Shown here: positions 33,456 to 41,589 of the stretch, piece by piece
How the letters are laid out: each line of letters starts with the position of its first letter
Numbering within the stretch: the stretch's first letter is position 1
Assembly: GCF_000422665.1 (NCBI RefSeq)
Contig: NZ_AUGM01000019.1
Span: 1-64,000 of the forward strand
Direction: 5' to 3'
Source of the DNA: Ferrimonas senticii DSM 18821
GTDB lineage: Bacteria > Pseudomonadota > Gammaproteobacteria > Enterobacterales > Shewanellaceae
DNA: 64,000 nt
Notes under the pieces: generated by a model
The model's database searches: none
What the model saw: the letters and a program-made list of their open reading frames with translations, nothing else
Told to the model about the DNA's origin: nothing
Program-made: the position numbers and the translations under genes

Positions 33456-35603
33456 TCACAACGGTTTATCGGTTTTATCCAGTGGCTTGAGTTGCACCGT
33501 AAAGCCAGACAACACGGCGTTGCCACTAAGCGGATCTAACTGCTTGGCGTCGGCCAAGCGATTGAAGTTAACCCCTGGGTGCTCATTGGCAACCTGCTGC
33601 TGGGTATCGGCAAAGCGGTGCCCCCAGCCATGAGGCAGACATACTACTTCTGGATGAACGTCGTCGCTGGCTGCAATGGTGACGGTTAGTTGGTTGCCAT
33701 TGGCACTTAGCTGAGCCGTTTCACCGTCGCTCAGGTGCAACTTCGTTAGGGTGTTTGGATGAACCAACAGCACGCAGCGCGGTTTGCCTTTTACGAGATA
33801 AGGTAGGTTGTGCATCCATGAATTGTTGCTGCGCAGATCGCGCTTGCCAATCAGGGTGAGTTCACTGCTGGTTGGGCGATCCATCTGTTGCTGCAGCCGT
33901 GCAATATCGGTAGCGATGGGGGCCGGAAAGGCATTGATACGGCCATTGTCGGTGCACAGTCGCGCTGGCAATGATGGCGTTAATGGCCCTAAATCGATGC
34001 CGTGTTCAGCGCTAAGCAGTTGTTCTGGGGTCAGTGGGTTATCGCTATTGGCATAAGGGCCATCGGCAAGCCCCAGCGCTAACATCGCCTCTGGCGCTGG
34101 CAGCGGTTGCAGTGGCATCCCGTTGGCCGCCGCCAGCGCCAGTGCTAAGCCATTAAAGATCTCATGGTCGAGCCGCTCATCGGCGGCGCGGGCAAAGACC
34201 GGCTTGCTGTATTTGGCGTAGTTGCGCACCGCAAATTTATTGAAGATCAGGTCGTAGTGGCTGTGAGCCAGCGGGCTGGCGGGCGGTAAGATCAGATCCG
34301 CATGACGGGTGGTTTCATTCAGGTAGGGATCGACGCTCACCATAAAGTCGAGGCTGGCAAGTGCCTTATCAAGATTATCTGCCGATGGCGTCGATAACAC
34401 TGGATTGCCGGCGATGGTGATCATCGCTTTGATTTGGCCGGCACCGGCGGTGGTGATCTCTTCGGCCATCACCGCACAGGGCAGTTCTTTGGAAAACTCT
34501 GCCAGGCCTCGCACTCGGCTGTGCCAGCGGCCAAAGTGACCTTTAGCTCGATCGCTGGGCCCGGCGGGATTGATCGCCGGGGTGCTGACTAGGGTACCGC
34601 CGACGCTATCAAGGTTGCCGGTCAGTAGGTTAAGCACTTGAATGGCCCACTGACAGAGGGTGCCAAACGCTTGGGTGGAGACGCCCATGCGACCATAAAC
34701 GGCGGCGCTGTTGGCCTGACACAGGCGCTTGGTCAAACGTTCGATGGTTGCGGCTTCGATGCCGCAATAGGCGCTCACCCAATCAACACTGAACGGCGCT
34801 ACTGCTTGACTGAGTTGCTCAAGGCCATCGGTCAGCGGCGTCAGGTGGTTGGGGCGCTGCCAGCGGTTATCAACGATCAGTTTGATCATCGCCAGCAGCA
34901 ACGCGGCGTCGGTGCCGGGGCGAATGAAGTGGTGCGCGCTGGCGCGCTTGGCGGTTTCGGTGCGGCGCGGATCGATAACCACCACCTCGCCGCCGCGATC
35001 GCGAATCGCGCTTAGGCGATTGCGGATATCAGGGGCGGTCAGCAGACTGCCGTTCGAGGCCAGCGGATTGGCGCCAATCACCAGCAACAGATCGGTGTGG
35101 TCGATATCGGCAATTGGCAGCAGGAACTGATGGCCATACATCCACAGTGACACCAGATGGTGCGGAAGTTGATCGACCGAGGTGGCCGAAAAGCGGTTTT
35201 TGGTTTTTATCAGCCGAGTAAAGTGACTGCCGTGGGTCATGTGCCCTAAGTTGTGAACATTGGGATTACCGGCGTAGATGCCGATGGCGTCATCGCCGTA
35301 TTGCCGTTGGATAGCGCTGAGTTTATCCGCGACCAACTGATAGGCATCTTGCCAAGCAATCGGTTGCCATTGACCGGCTACTTTTTGGATTGGCGTGCGC
35401 AGCCGGTCTGGATCGCCGTGGAGTTCTTTCAGCGCCACCCCTTTGGGGCAGATATGGCCGCGAGACAGCGGATCGTCTTTATCGCCGGTGATCGAGCGGA
35501 TCTGCTCCCCCTCGGTAACGATTTTCAGGCCACAGATCGCCTCGCACAGATGGCAGGCGCGGTAATGGCTTTGTGGTTGGGATAAGGTGTTCTCGACGGC
35601 GGG
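33456..35603 (-). CDS. Molybdopterin-dependent oxidoreductase with one [4Fe-4S] cluster
   Basis: This 715-residue enzyme belongs to the formate dehydrogenase/nitrate reductase (DMSO reductase) superfamily. C18, C21, C25 and C53 (CHLCEAICG then GHICPKG) bind a [4Fe-4S] cluster. The molybdopterin domains follow, with SATSVDQLPHHL near 140, LVIGANPLASNG near 175 and TGNLDSVGGTL near 335; a C-terminal dinucleotide-binding domain contains LPHGWGHRF. No Tat signal is seen, so it is probably cytoplasmic. The start at 35603 has AAGGA about 10 nt upstream. No partner subunit or electron carrier is adjacent; the substrate is unknown. Confidence 0.9.
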   Translation of the reverse strand, partial: PAVENTLSQPQSHYRACHLCEAICGLKIVTEGEQIRSITGDKDDPLSRGHICPKGVALKELHGDPDRLRTPIQKVAGQWQPIAWQDAYQLVADKLSAIQRQYGDDAIGIYAGNPNVHNLGHMTHGSHFTRLIKTKNRFSATSVDQLPHHLVSLWMYGHQFLLPIADIDHTDLLLVIGANPLASNGSLLTAPDIRNRLSAIRDRGGEVVVIDPRRTETAKRASAHHFIRPGTDAALLLAMIKLIVDNRWQRPNHLTPLTDGLEQLSQAVAPFSVDWVSAYCGIEAATIERLTKRLCQANSAAVYGRMGVSTQAFGTLCQWAIQVLNLLTGNLDSVGGTLVSTPAINPAGPSDRAKGHFGRWHSRVRGLAEFSKELPCAVMAEEITTAGAGQIKAMITIAGNPVLSTPSADNLDKALASLDFMVSVDPYLNETTRHADLILPPASPLAHSHYDLIFNKFAVRNYAKYSKPVFARAADERLDHEIFNGLALALAAANGMPLQPLPAPEAMLALGLADGPYANSDNPLTPEQLLSAEHGIDLGPLTPSLPARLCTDNGRINAFPAPIATDIARLQQQMDRPTSSELTLIGKRDLRSNNSWMHNLPYLVKGKPRCVLLVHPNTLTKLHLSDGETAQLSANGNQLTVTIAASDDVHPEVVCLPHGWGHRFADTQQQVANEHPGVNFNRLADAKQLDPLSGNAVLSGFTVQLKPLDKTDKPL

Positions 35604-35716
35604 CATAGCTGGGCTTCCTTTAATTGCTGCTATCCCCAAACCTGCCGCGTTAATTTAACGGCGGCAATTGAAAGCTATTTGATGGTGATGATGAGCCCGG
35701 CCATAACGGGCAGAAA

Positions 35717-35750
35717 CAAAAAAGGAGCCAACCTTTGACGGTGGCTCCTT
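35717..35750 (-). terminator. Terminator of the Hsp20 gene
   Basis: AAGGAGCCAACC and GGTGGCTCCTT form the stem, with one mismatch; a T-run follows on the minus strand. Confidence 0.85.
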
Positions 35751-35789
35751 CGGCGGGAGTGATGATGACAGATTAGGGGGCGAAATGGA

Positions 35790-36230
35790 TTATTCCGCGT
35801 TGGCCTCTAACACTCGCTGGCCGATGTTGATCTTGCGTGGCTTCATCGCTTCTGGCACTTCACGCACCAATTCGATATTCAGCAGGCCGTTTTGCAGCTG
35901 GGCATCCAGCACTTTAACGTGATCAGCCAGACGGAAACGACGCTTAAAGTTACGCTCGGCAATGCCTTGGTGCAGGAATTTACGCTCGCTTTCACCTTTG
36001 CTGCGGTTGCCTTCAACTCGCAAGGTGTCGCCTTCCACTTCGATATCCAGCTCATCTTCGGTAAAACCGGCAACCGCCATAGTGATGCGGTAGCGATCCT
36101 GTTCAACCAGTTCGATGTTGTATGGCGGGAAACCGTTTTGTTCGATGCGCATCGCTTCATCCATAACGTTGGCGAAACGATCAAAACCGATGGCGGATTT
36201 ATACAGTGGCGATAGATCAAAAGTACGCAT
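35790..36230 (-). CDS. ibpA: Small heat-shock protein IbpA
   Basis: This 146-residue alpha-crystallin-type chaperone binds unfolding proteins and hands them to DnaK/ClpB. N-terminal MRTFDLSPLYKSAIGFDRF and PPYNIELVEQDRYRI are the IbpA wording; the alpha-crystallin domain ends with GLLNIELVREVPE and the C-terminal IxI-type motif is INIGQ. The ribosome binding site AGAGGA is buried in a ROSE-like hairpin just upstream, which would make translation heat-dependent. Confidence 0.95.
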   Translation of the reverse strand: MRTFDLSPLYKSAIGFDRFANVMDEAMRIEQNGFPPYNIELVEQDRYRITMAVAGFTEDELDIEVEGDTLRVEGNRSKGESERKFLHQGIAERNFKRRFRLADHVKVLDAQLQNGLLNIELVREVPEAMKPRKINIGQRVLEANAE

Positions 36231-36236
36231 TTGGTG

Positions 36237-36255
36237 TGTCCTCTATTGAGCAACA
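36237..36255 (-). promoter_or_regulatory. ROSE-like RNA thermometer over the ibpA ribosome binding site
   Basis: On the minus strand the leader reads TGTTGCTC-AATA-GAGGACA. GUU(G)CUC pairs with GAGGAC, leaving an AAUA loop and one bulged G opposite the Shine-Dalgarno AGGA. That is the hallmark of the proximal ROSE hairpin (a U-U/C-G-C-U block with a bulged G pairing to the Shine-Dalgarno), known from ibpA leaders. Confidence 0.72.
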
Positions 36256-36377
36256 AAATTGAAATTCGAGAGCCTCCATCGAGCACCCTCAAACCCTATG
36301 TGTGGTGTTGGCTGAAACTTTTAAAGGGCGACACCGAAAAAATGTTCGGATTAATTTTTAAGTTATTGAATTAAAAC

Positions 36378-36643
36378 TAGGGCGTGTTGACGTTTGGTGT
36401 TCAGAATTTGGTCGAGAATAGCGGCTGTCAATCGAGGATTACGATTGAAGGCCCTCTCTTCTGAAATCAAAATCAGGGCTCTACGTCGAAATCGTATGAC
36501 GAAGAGTGACAGCTGCTAGTCCGACCCTGCAAGGCGCCCCTTCGTGACCATCGAACAGTAAAATTAACCGAGCAAGTTCAATTTGCTGTCAAAAGTGGCC
36601 AATAATGGGCGCAAAAATATTCGGCAAAGGTCAACACGCCCTA
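36378..36643. mobile_element. MITE copy 2 (266 bp)
   Basis: TA-GGGCGTGTTGAC at the left and GTCAACACGCCC-TA at the right enclose an interior almost identical to copy 3 at 38541 and inverse to copy 1 at 16994. It contains a GGCCCTCTCTTCTGAAATC block with internal dyads and no gene. Confidence 0.88.
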
Positions 36644-36651
36644 AAAGAAAA

Positions 36652-36672
36652 TGCCCTCCAGAGGTGAGGGCA
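36652..36672 (-). terminator. Terminator of the zinc-ribbon gene
   Basis: TGCCCTC and GAGGGCA form the stem; TTTTCTTTT follows on the minus strand. It lies 9 nt beside the MITE end. Confidence 0.7.
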
Positions 36673-36713
36673 GGTTAGAGCGATGGCGAAAAGCGGGTCG
36701 CGTCTAATGGCGG

Positions 36714-36926
36714 TTATGGCATTTCGCTCCAGCCGCCATCCATGATGATACCGCTGATGTGGCGCAGATAGTGGCCGCACTTATCGCAGTGGTATTCGTG
36801 CTCGCTAAAGCCGCCGTCGACGGTACTGGCTTCATGGTTGGCAAATTCGCGCAGGTTGTCGTGCGGAGCGGCGTTTTGTTGGCTCAGTTGCGCCTTACAG
36901 GCAGCGCATAGTGGTTGGTCTGACAT
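36714..36926 (-). CDS. 70-residue zinc-ribbon protein
   Basis: I do not recognise a named family. The 70-residue protein has two CxxC pairs, CAAC at 7-10 and CDKC at 47-50, which together could bind one zinc ion. Between them lie acidic and His-rich segments (APHDNLREFANHEAS) and the chain ends IIMDGGWSEMP. AAGGAGGAG-like sequence lies directly upstream (GGAGGAGCC). It is a single gene between a MITE and rhlE. A nucleic-acid or protein-binding role is possible but not shown. Confidence 0.75.
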   Translation of the reverse strand: MSDQPLCAACKAQLSQQNAAPHDNLREFANHEASTVDGGFSEHEYHCDKCGHYLRHISGIIMDGGWSEMP

Positions 36927-37031
36927 CGGCTCCTCCTTGTGATTAGGGCGTCTAAGGCCGTTAGCTAAGCACTAGTTGAAGCTGACGATTTTTGCCAGTT
37001 GTCGGCGGTTTTGACGTTACGCTAAAGCGAC

Positions 37032-37060
37032 AAAAAAGGGAGTCCATCTGGACTCCCTTA
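37032..37060 (-). terminator. Terminator of rhlE
   Basis: AAGGGAGTCC and GGACTCCCTT form a 10-bp stem with a 4-nt loop; TTTTTT follows on the minus strand. It lies beyond the heptamer repeat. Confidence 0.88.
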
Positions 37061-37071
37061 TGCACACTGTG

Positions 37072-37134
37072 CTGCTAACTGCTAACTGCTAACTGCTAAC
37101 TGCTAACTGCTAACTGCTAACTGCTAACTGTTAA
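37072..37134. repeat. Heptamer tandem repeat (CTGCTAA)x9
   Basis: Eight perfect CTGCTAA units (37072-37127) and one CTGTTAA variant (37128-37134) lie between the rhlE stop codon and its terminator, so they are transcribed in the rhlE 3' untranslated region. Confidence 0.95.
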
Positions 37135-37140
37135 CTGCCC

Positions 37141-38409
37141 TTAACGACGTTTGCGCAGGTTGCGTTCGGCGGCGGCTTGCGCCTGACCGCGATCGGCGCT
37201 TGGGTTGTTGGTGCGGCGGCGCTTGTCGGTGTAACGCTTTTTGTTGCGCACATCGTGCAGCAGCGCGGTGCGATCCGGCACTTCGTAACCGGTTTGGGTG
37301 ATGCGGTGAATGTGTTGACCGATCAGCTGTTCAATCTGAGCGATAGACAACTCTTCATCGCGGCCAACCAAAGAGACCGCGTGGCCACGCTGTCCGGCAC
37401 GACCGGTACGGCCGATGCGGTGAACGTAGTCTTCCGCCAAGAATGGCACGTCGAAGTTGATTACGTACGGCAGACCTTTGATGTCCAAACCGCGGGCGGC
37501 AACGTCAGTGGCCACCAGGATTCGCGCTTTGCCCTCTTTAAATTCCGCCAGCGCCCGACGACGGGCACCTTGGCCTTTGTCACCGTGACAGACCACAGTT
37601 GGCAGGCCGTTAAGGTTAAGTTCTTTAACGACGTTATCGGCGGTTTCTTTGTAGTTACAGAACACCATTACCTGACGCCAGTTCTTGCGGCCAATCAGCT
37701 CTGACAGCAGTTCCATTTTGCGCCCTGCATCCACTGGGTAAACCACGTGGCTGACGGTTTCGGCGGTGGCGTTGATGGCGTCTACCGCCACTTCAACCGG
37801 GCTGGTTAGGCTTTGGCGCGCTAGCTGTTTCATCGCCGCTGGGTAGGTGGCGGAGAACAGCATGGTTTGGCGCTTGGCTGGCACCAGCGAGAACAGCCGT
37901 TTCAATTCACCGGCAAAACCCATATCGAGCATCCGGTCGGCTTCATCCAGCACCACGTGTTCAATCGCGCCTAGGGCAATGTTGCCTTCGGCAATGTGCT
38001 CGAGCAGACGGCCAGGGGTGGCGATCAGCAGATCGACACCTGGCTGCAATTGCTTGACCTGACCGGCCATCTTAACGCCACCAAAGATGGTGACGATCGA
38101 CAGATCCAGATACTTGGCATAGGCCTCGGCATTGGCGCCGATTTGCGCCGCCAGTTCGCGGGTCGGTGCCAACACCAACGCACGAACGTTGAAGTTTTTC
38201 ACTGGCTGCGGATTGTCGATCAGCTGCTGCAGAATCGGCAGGGTAAAGGCGGCGGTTTTGCCGGTACCAGTTTGAGCATTCGCCAGAATGTCGCGACCTT
38301 TACGGGCAGCAGGGATGGCACGGCGTTGCACCGGGGTCATCTTGTCATAGCCGCACTCGGCAACGGCGCGAACGATCTCGGGACTGAACCCTTGGGAAGC
38401 AAAACTCAT
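37141..38409 (-). CDS. rhlE: DEAD-box ATP-dependent RNA helicase RhlE
   Basis: RhlE unwinds RNA during ribosome assembly and RNA decay. The 422-residue protein has the Q motif region (GYDKMTPVQRRAIP near 20-33), Walker A AQTGTGKT (near 44-51), PTRELA, DEAD in VLDEADRML, SAT in LFSATYP, and HRIGRTGRAG near 330. The C-terminal tail is basic, rich in Arg and Lys (KKRYTDKRRRTNN), as in RhlE. It is a single gene. Confidence 0.93.
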   Translation of the reverse strand: MSFASQGFSPEIVRAVAECGYDKMTPVQRRAIPAARKGRDILANAQTGTGKTAAFTLPILQQLIDNPQPVKNFNVRALVLAPTRELAAQIGANAEAYAKYLDLSIVTIFGGVKMAGQVKQLQPGVDLLIATPGRLLEHIAEGNIALGAIEHVVLDEADRMLDMGFAGELKRLFSLVPAKRQTMLFSATYPAAMKQLARQSLTSPVEVAVDAINATAETVSHVVYPVDAGRKMELLSELIGRKNWRQVMVFCNYKETADNVVKELNLNGLPTVVCHGDKGQGARRRALAEFKEGKARILVATDVAARGLDIKGLPYVINFDVPFLAEDYVHRIGRTGRAGQRGHAVSLVGRDEELSIAQIEQLIGQHIHRITQTGYEVPDRTALLHDVRNKKRYTDKRRRTNNPSADRGQAQAAAERNLRKRR

Positions 38410-38540
38410 GGCTGATTAACCGACTGAAAAAATGGTGGCACATGATACAGGATAAACGGTTATCGCGGGTGGAGATTTTTCGAGGGCCTTAGAGCGGCTA
38501 AATTGCGGTGGCGTTTTGGCGTCGTTTCGGTAACGGAGCC

Positions 38541-38806
38541 TAGGGCGTGTTGGCTTTCGGTGTTCAGAATTTGGTCGAGGATAGCGGCAGTCAATTGAGG
38601 ATTGCGATTGAAGGCCCTCTCTTCTGAAATCAAAATCAGGGCTCTACGTCGAAATCGTATGACGAAGAGTGACTGCCGCTAATCCGACCCTGAAAGGCGC
38701 CCAATAGTGACGATTGAATAGTCAAATTGACTTGCCAAGTTCAATCTAGCATCAGGAACTGACATTTGTGGGCGCAAAAATATACAGCAAAGGTCAACAC
38801 GCCCTA
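38541..38806. mobile_element. MITE copy 3 (266 bp)
   Basis: TA-GGGCGTGTTGGC at the left and GTCAACACGCCC-TA at the right. Same orientation and length as copy 2. It ends 6 nt before the CRP-like site of nrfA, 100 nt upstream of the nrfA start. Confidence 0.88.
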
Positions 38807-38812
38807 ATGACT

Positions 38813-38828
38813 TGTGATCTTGCTCACT
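38813..38828 (+). promoter_or_regulatory. CRP-like site upstream of nrfA
   Basis: TGTGA-TCTTGC-TCACT matches the CRP consensus TGTGA-N6-TCACA at nine of ten positions. CRP controls anaerobic respiration genes including nitrite reductase in Shewanella, so the site fits the gene. Confidence 0.62.
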
Positions 38829-38906
38829 GCTTGGGTCAACTATCCTCGGGAGAGTGGCGTCAGCGTGGCAACATAAGTTGCATTGAATATGAAAGTTATT
38901 TAAAGA

Positions 38907-40220
38907 ATGAAAACACTACTGATATCTGCGCTTGCTGGTGTGGTACTGCTGACCGGTTGCGACCGGGGTAGCGCGACCGATATTCCCGATGCCAATACTC
39001 AGCCCACCGCTAGTTGGCTATCGACGGCAGCCAACAGCAGTACCGACGATCTGTTAGAGCAACGACCTGCGATGGTGTACCTGTGGGCCGGCTCTGGCTT
39101 TGAACGGCAATACACCGCGCCACGGGGTCATCAGTTTGCCGTGGCTGATGTGGTGAATACCCTGCGCAGCGCCGATGGCAGCAAATCCGCCAGTTGTTTT
39201 AGCTGCAAAAGCCCAGGAGCGCCGATGTTGATGGCGGAATATGGTGAAAACGGCTTTGGCAGTAAAACCATGGCTGAGGTTGGCCACGAGATGGCGGTGT
39301 CGGTTGGCTGTGATGATTGTCATCAGGCGGATCAGCAGAGCCTGCGCTTGGCACGACCCTTTGCGCTGGAGGCGATGGCCAAGGTGCAGCAACCGTTTGC
39401 CAAGCAAAACCACGCGACACAAGCGGCGCAGACCTGTGGCCAGTGCCATGTCACCTATTACTTTCAGCCAGAGCAGGGCAATCGCGTCAACATCCCGTGG
39501 ATTTTCGGCAACAGTGCCGATCAGATCGAGAAATACTACGACACCCGCCGTTTCTATGACTGGATCCACCCGATCTCTGGTACGCCGATGGTCAAAGCTC
39601 GCCATCCGGATTACGAGCAGTGGAGTCGCAGCAGTCACGCCAAGTTAGGGGTTACCTGCGTGACCTGCCATATGCCGGTAAAAACCGACGCCAATGGCCG
39701 CGAATACCATGATCACAACACCGCCAATGTCTGGGATAACTTTGATAGCCAGTGCATTGATTGCCACGTCAGCGAGTCGACGTTAAAAGCGAAGATGGCC
39801 AAGCAGCGGCAGCGGATTGACGACGCTCGCAGTGAAGTCGAAGCGTTGCTGGTAAAAGCCCACGCGGAGACGGGTGCACTGTGGCGCGCCAAGGTCAGCC
39901 AAGCGCAGTTAACGCCAATTCAGATGCTGATCCGCCACGCCCAGTGGCGCTGGGATTTTGCGGTGTCATCCCATGGGGTGCATGCCCATAACCCACAAGA
40001 GGGGTTAGCGCTGCTGGCGGCGGCTAAGACGCAGGCTCTGCAAGCGCGGGCGCTAATAGCCCCGCTGTTGGCGGCGCAGCCTGACCTTCGCGTACGTTAC
40101 CCAGATCTCAGCAGCAAAGCGGCGGCGCAGCAGTTTATTGGCTTGGATATGCCTGCACTGGAGCAACAAAAACAGCAGTTTTTGCGCGAGCAGGTGCAAG
40201 ATCGCTGGCCGGGCTGGTAG
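38907..40220 (+). CDS. nrfA: Ammonia-forming cytochrome c nitrite reductase, lipoprotein form
   Basis: NrfA reduces nitrite to ammonium with six electrons in the periplasm. The 437-residue protein has five heme-binding motifs: CFSCK (97-101) with the Lys-ligated active-site heme, then CDDCH (135), CGQCH (177), CVTCH (251) and CIDCH (283). HPISGTPMVKARHPDYE near 221-237 is the conserved substrate/calcium region. The N terminus has a lipobox LLTGC with the Cys at 18, so this NrfA is predicted to be membrane-anchored, whereas typical NrfA is soluble. No nrfH or nrfBCD is adjacent. A CRP-like site lies upstream. Confidence 0.92.
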   Translation: MKTLLISALAGVVLLTGCDRGSATDIPDANTQPTASWLSTAANSSTDDLLEQRPAMVYLWAGSGFERQYTAPRGHQFAVADVVNTLRSADGSKSASCFSCKSPGAPMLMAEYGENGFGSKTMAEVGHEMAVSVGCDDCHQADQQSLRLARPFALEAMAKVQQPFAKQNHATQAAQTCGQCHVTYYFQPEQGNRVNIPWIFGNSADQIEKYYDTRRFYDWIHPISGTPMVKARHPDYEQWSRSSHAKLGVTCVTCHMPVKTDANGREYHDHNTANVWDNFDSQCIDCHVSESTLKAKMAKQRQRIDDARSEVEALLVKAHAETGALWRAKVSQAQLTPIQMLIRHAQWRWDFAVSSHGVHAHNPQEGLALLAAAKTQALQARALIAPLLAAQPDLRVRYPDLSSKAAAQQFIGLDMPALEQQKQQFLREQVQDRWPGW

Positions 40221-40255
40221 GTTGATAATATCCGCCGATTAAACGGGCACGAGAT

Positions 40256-41383
40256 ATGTGGCGCTATCTAACGATGTATCTGCTACTGGTTCCGCAACTG
40301 CTGGGTCTGCTGATCGGCGGTTGGGGCTGGTTATTAGGGCCAACCACAACGGTGGCGGTGTTGGTGCTCGGCGAGGCGCTGCTGGGGGACGATCTAACCC
40401 CAGCGACAATCAAGCCGAGTCGGTTGGCGGATGGGTTGCTCTATCTGGCGCTGCCACTGATGCTGCTGTTGATGCTAGTTACCCTGTGGGCGTTGACTCC
40501 GGGGGATATGCTGGGCTTGGGCGCTTGGCTCGCTGGCGTTATTGATTACCCGTTTGTGGCCGCCAAACAGCAAACCCCGTGGTGGTTAATTCCAGCCGCA
40601 CTGCAGGGCAGCGGCCTGATGTTGGCGTCGTTGGGCACCATAGTTGGTCATGAACTGTGTCATCGTGCTGGTCAGCCGCTGGCGCAGGTGGTGTCCCGTT
40701 GGTTACTGGCATTCAGTTGCGATACTGCTTTTGCCATTGAACACGTCTATGGTCATCATCGCTGGCTCGGTTCTGACAACGATCCGGCCACGGCGCCCCG
40801 TGGTCGCAATGTCTATCAACACATCTGGCGCTCAAGTTGGTTCGGCAATCTCAGTGCTTGGCGGATTGAGGCCAAACGGCTGGCGCTGCGGCGCTTGCCG
40901 CGGCTAAGTTGGCACAACCGCTATCTGCGTGGGCAAGCGATGTCGCTGACGCTATTAGCGCTGGCCTATCTGTTGGCGAATTGGCAAGGCGCATTGGTGT
41001 TTGTGGCTTGCGCCCTAATCGCCAAAGCCTACCTTGAGATCGTCAACTACATGGAACACTACGGCTTGGTGCGCGATCCCTGTAAACCTGTGCAGCCCCG
41101 TCACAGCTGGAACAGCAACAATCGCATCAGTGGCTGGGCGACCTTTAACCTGACCCGCCACTCGCATCATCATGCCAAAGCGCAATTACCCTTTGAACAA
41201 CTGCAACCCTTGGTGCAAACGCCAATGATGCCCGCCGGTTACATGACCACCATATTGCTGACGTTGATCCCACCGTTGTGGCGACGGGTGATGGCGCCAC
41301 GGTTGGCGCAGTGGGATCGTGAATTTGCCAGTGACCAAGAGCGGCAACTGCTTCAACAGAAAGGCTGGTTAAGTCAGCCATAA
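40256..41383 (+). CDS. AlkB-like alkane/fatty-acyl hydroxylase (membrane di-iron)
   Basis: This 375-residue protein belongs to the membrane fatty acid desaturase/alkane hydroxylase family. It has about six helices and the His boxes GHELCHR (near 129-135), EHVYGHHR (near 162-169), NYMEHYG and RHSHHHA (near 300-306), as in AlkB. Such enzymes use O2 and electrons from rubredoxin. It begins 35 nt after nrfA on the same strand, an unexpected neighbour for an anaerobic enzyme. No rubredoxin gene is in the window. The substrate (alkane, alkyl or lipid chain) is open. Confidence 0.87.
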   Translation: MWRYLTMYLLLVPQLLGLLIGGWGWLLGPTTTVAVLVLGEALLGDDLTPATIKPSRLADGLLYLALPLMLLLMLVTLWALTPGDMLGLGAWLAGVIDYPFVAAKQQTPWWLIPAALQGSGLMLASLGTIVGHELCHRAGQPLAQVVSRWLLAFSCDTAFAIEHVYGHHRWLGSDNDPATAPRGRNVYQHIWRSSWFGNLSAWRIEAKRLALRRLPRLSWHNRYLRGQAMSLTLLALAYLLANWQGALVFVACALIAKAYLEIVNYMEHYGLVRDPCKPVQPRHSWNSNNRISGWATFNLTRHSHHHAKAQLPFEQLQPLVQTPMMPAGYMTTILLTLIPPLWRRVMAPRLAQWDREFASDQERQLLQQKGWLSQP

Positions 41384-41553
41384 TCGTCAACTTAGCCGTA
41401 AGCTATTATCAGAATTGCCGGTCTACCCATTGAAATACCGCTATTTTTCGCTAAGGTTCGACAATCTTTGGCCGCTGCATCGGTGCCATAGGGTGCCAGC
41501 TTGGCGCGCGCCGCAGATCGGCATAATTTGTTCGTAAACTACAATAAATAAGG

Positions 41554-41573
41554 TCACGGTGGGATCACCGTGA
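41554..41573 (+). promoter_or_regulatory. Hairpin in the mlaA leader
   Basis: TCACGGTG and CACCGTGA pair perfectly around GGAT, followed by a third partial copy GGTCACGGGAGAG that holds the ribosome binding site. No T-run follows, so it is not a terminator. It may affect initiation or mRNA stability. Confidence 0.45.
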
Positions 41574-41589
41574 GGTCACGGGAGAGACT

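Noticed and set aside
37072-37134. CRISPR array
   Set aside because: Units are 7 bp and contiguous without spacers.
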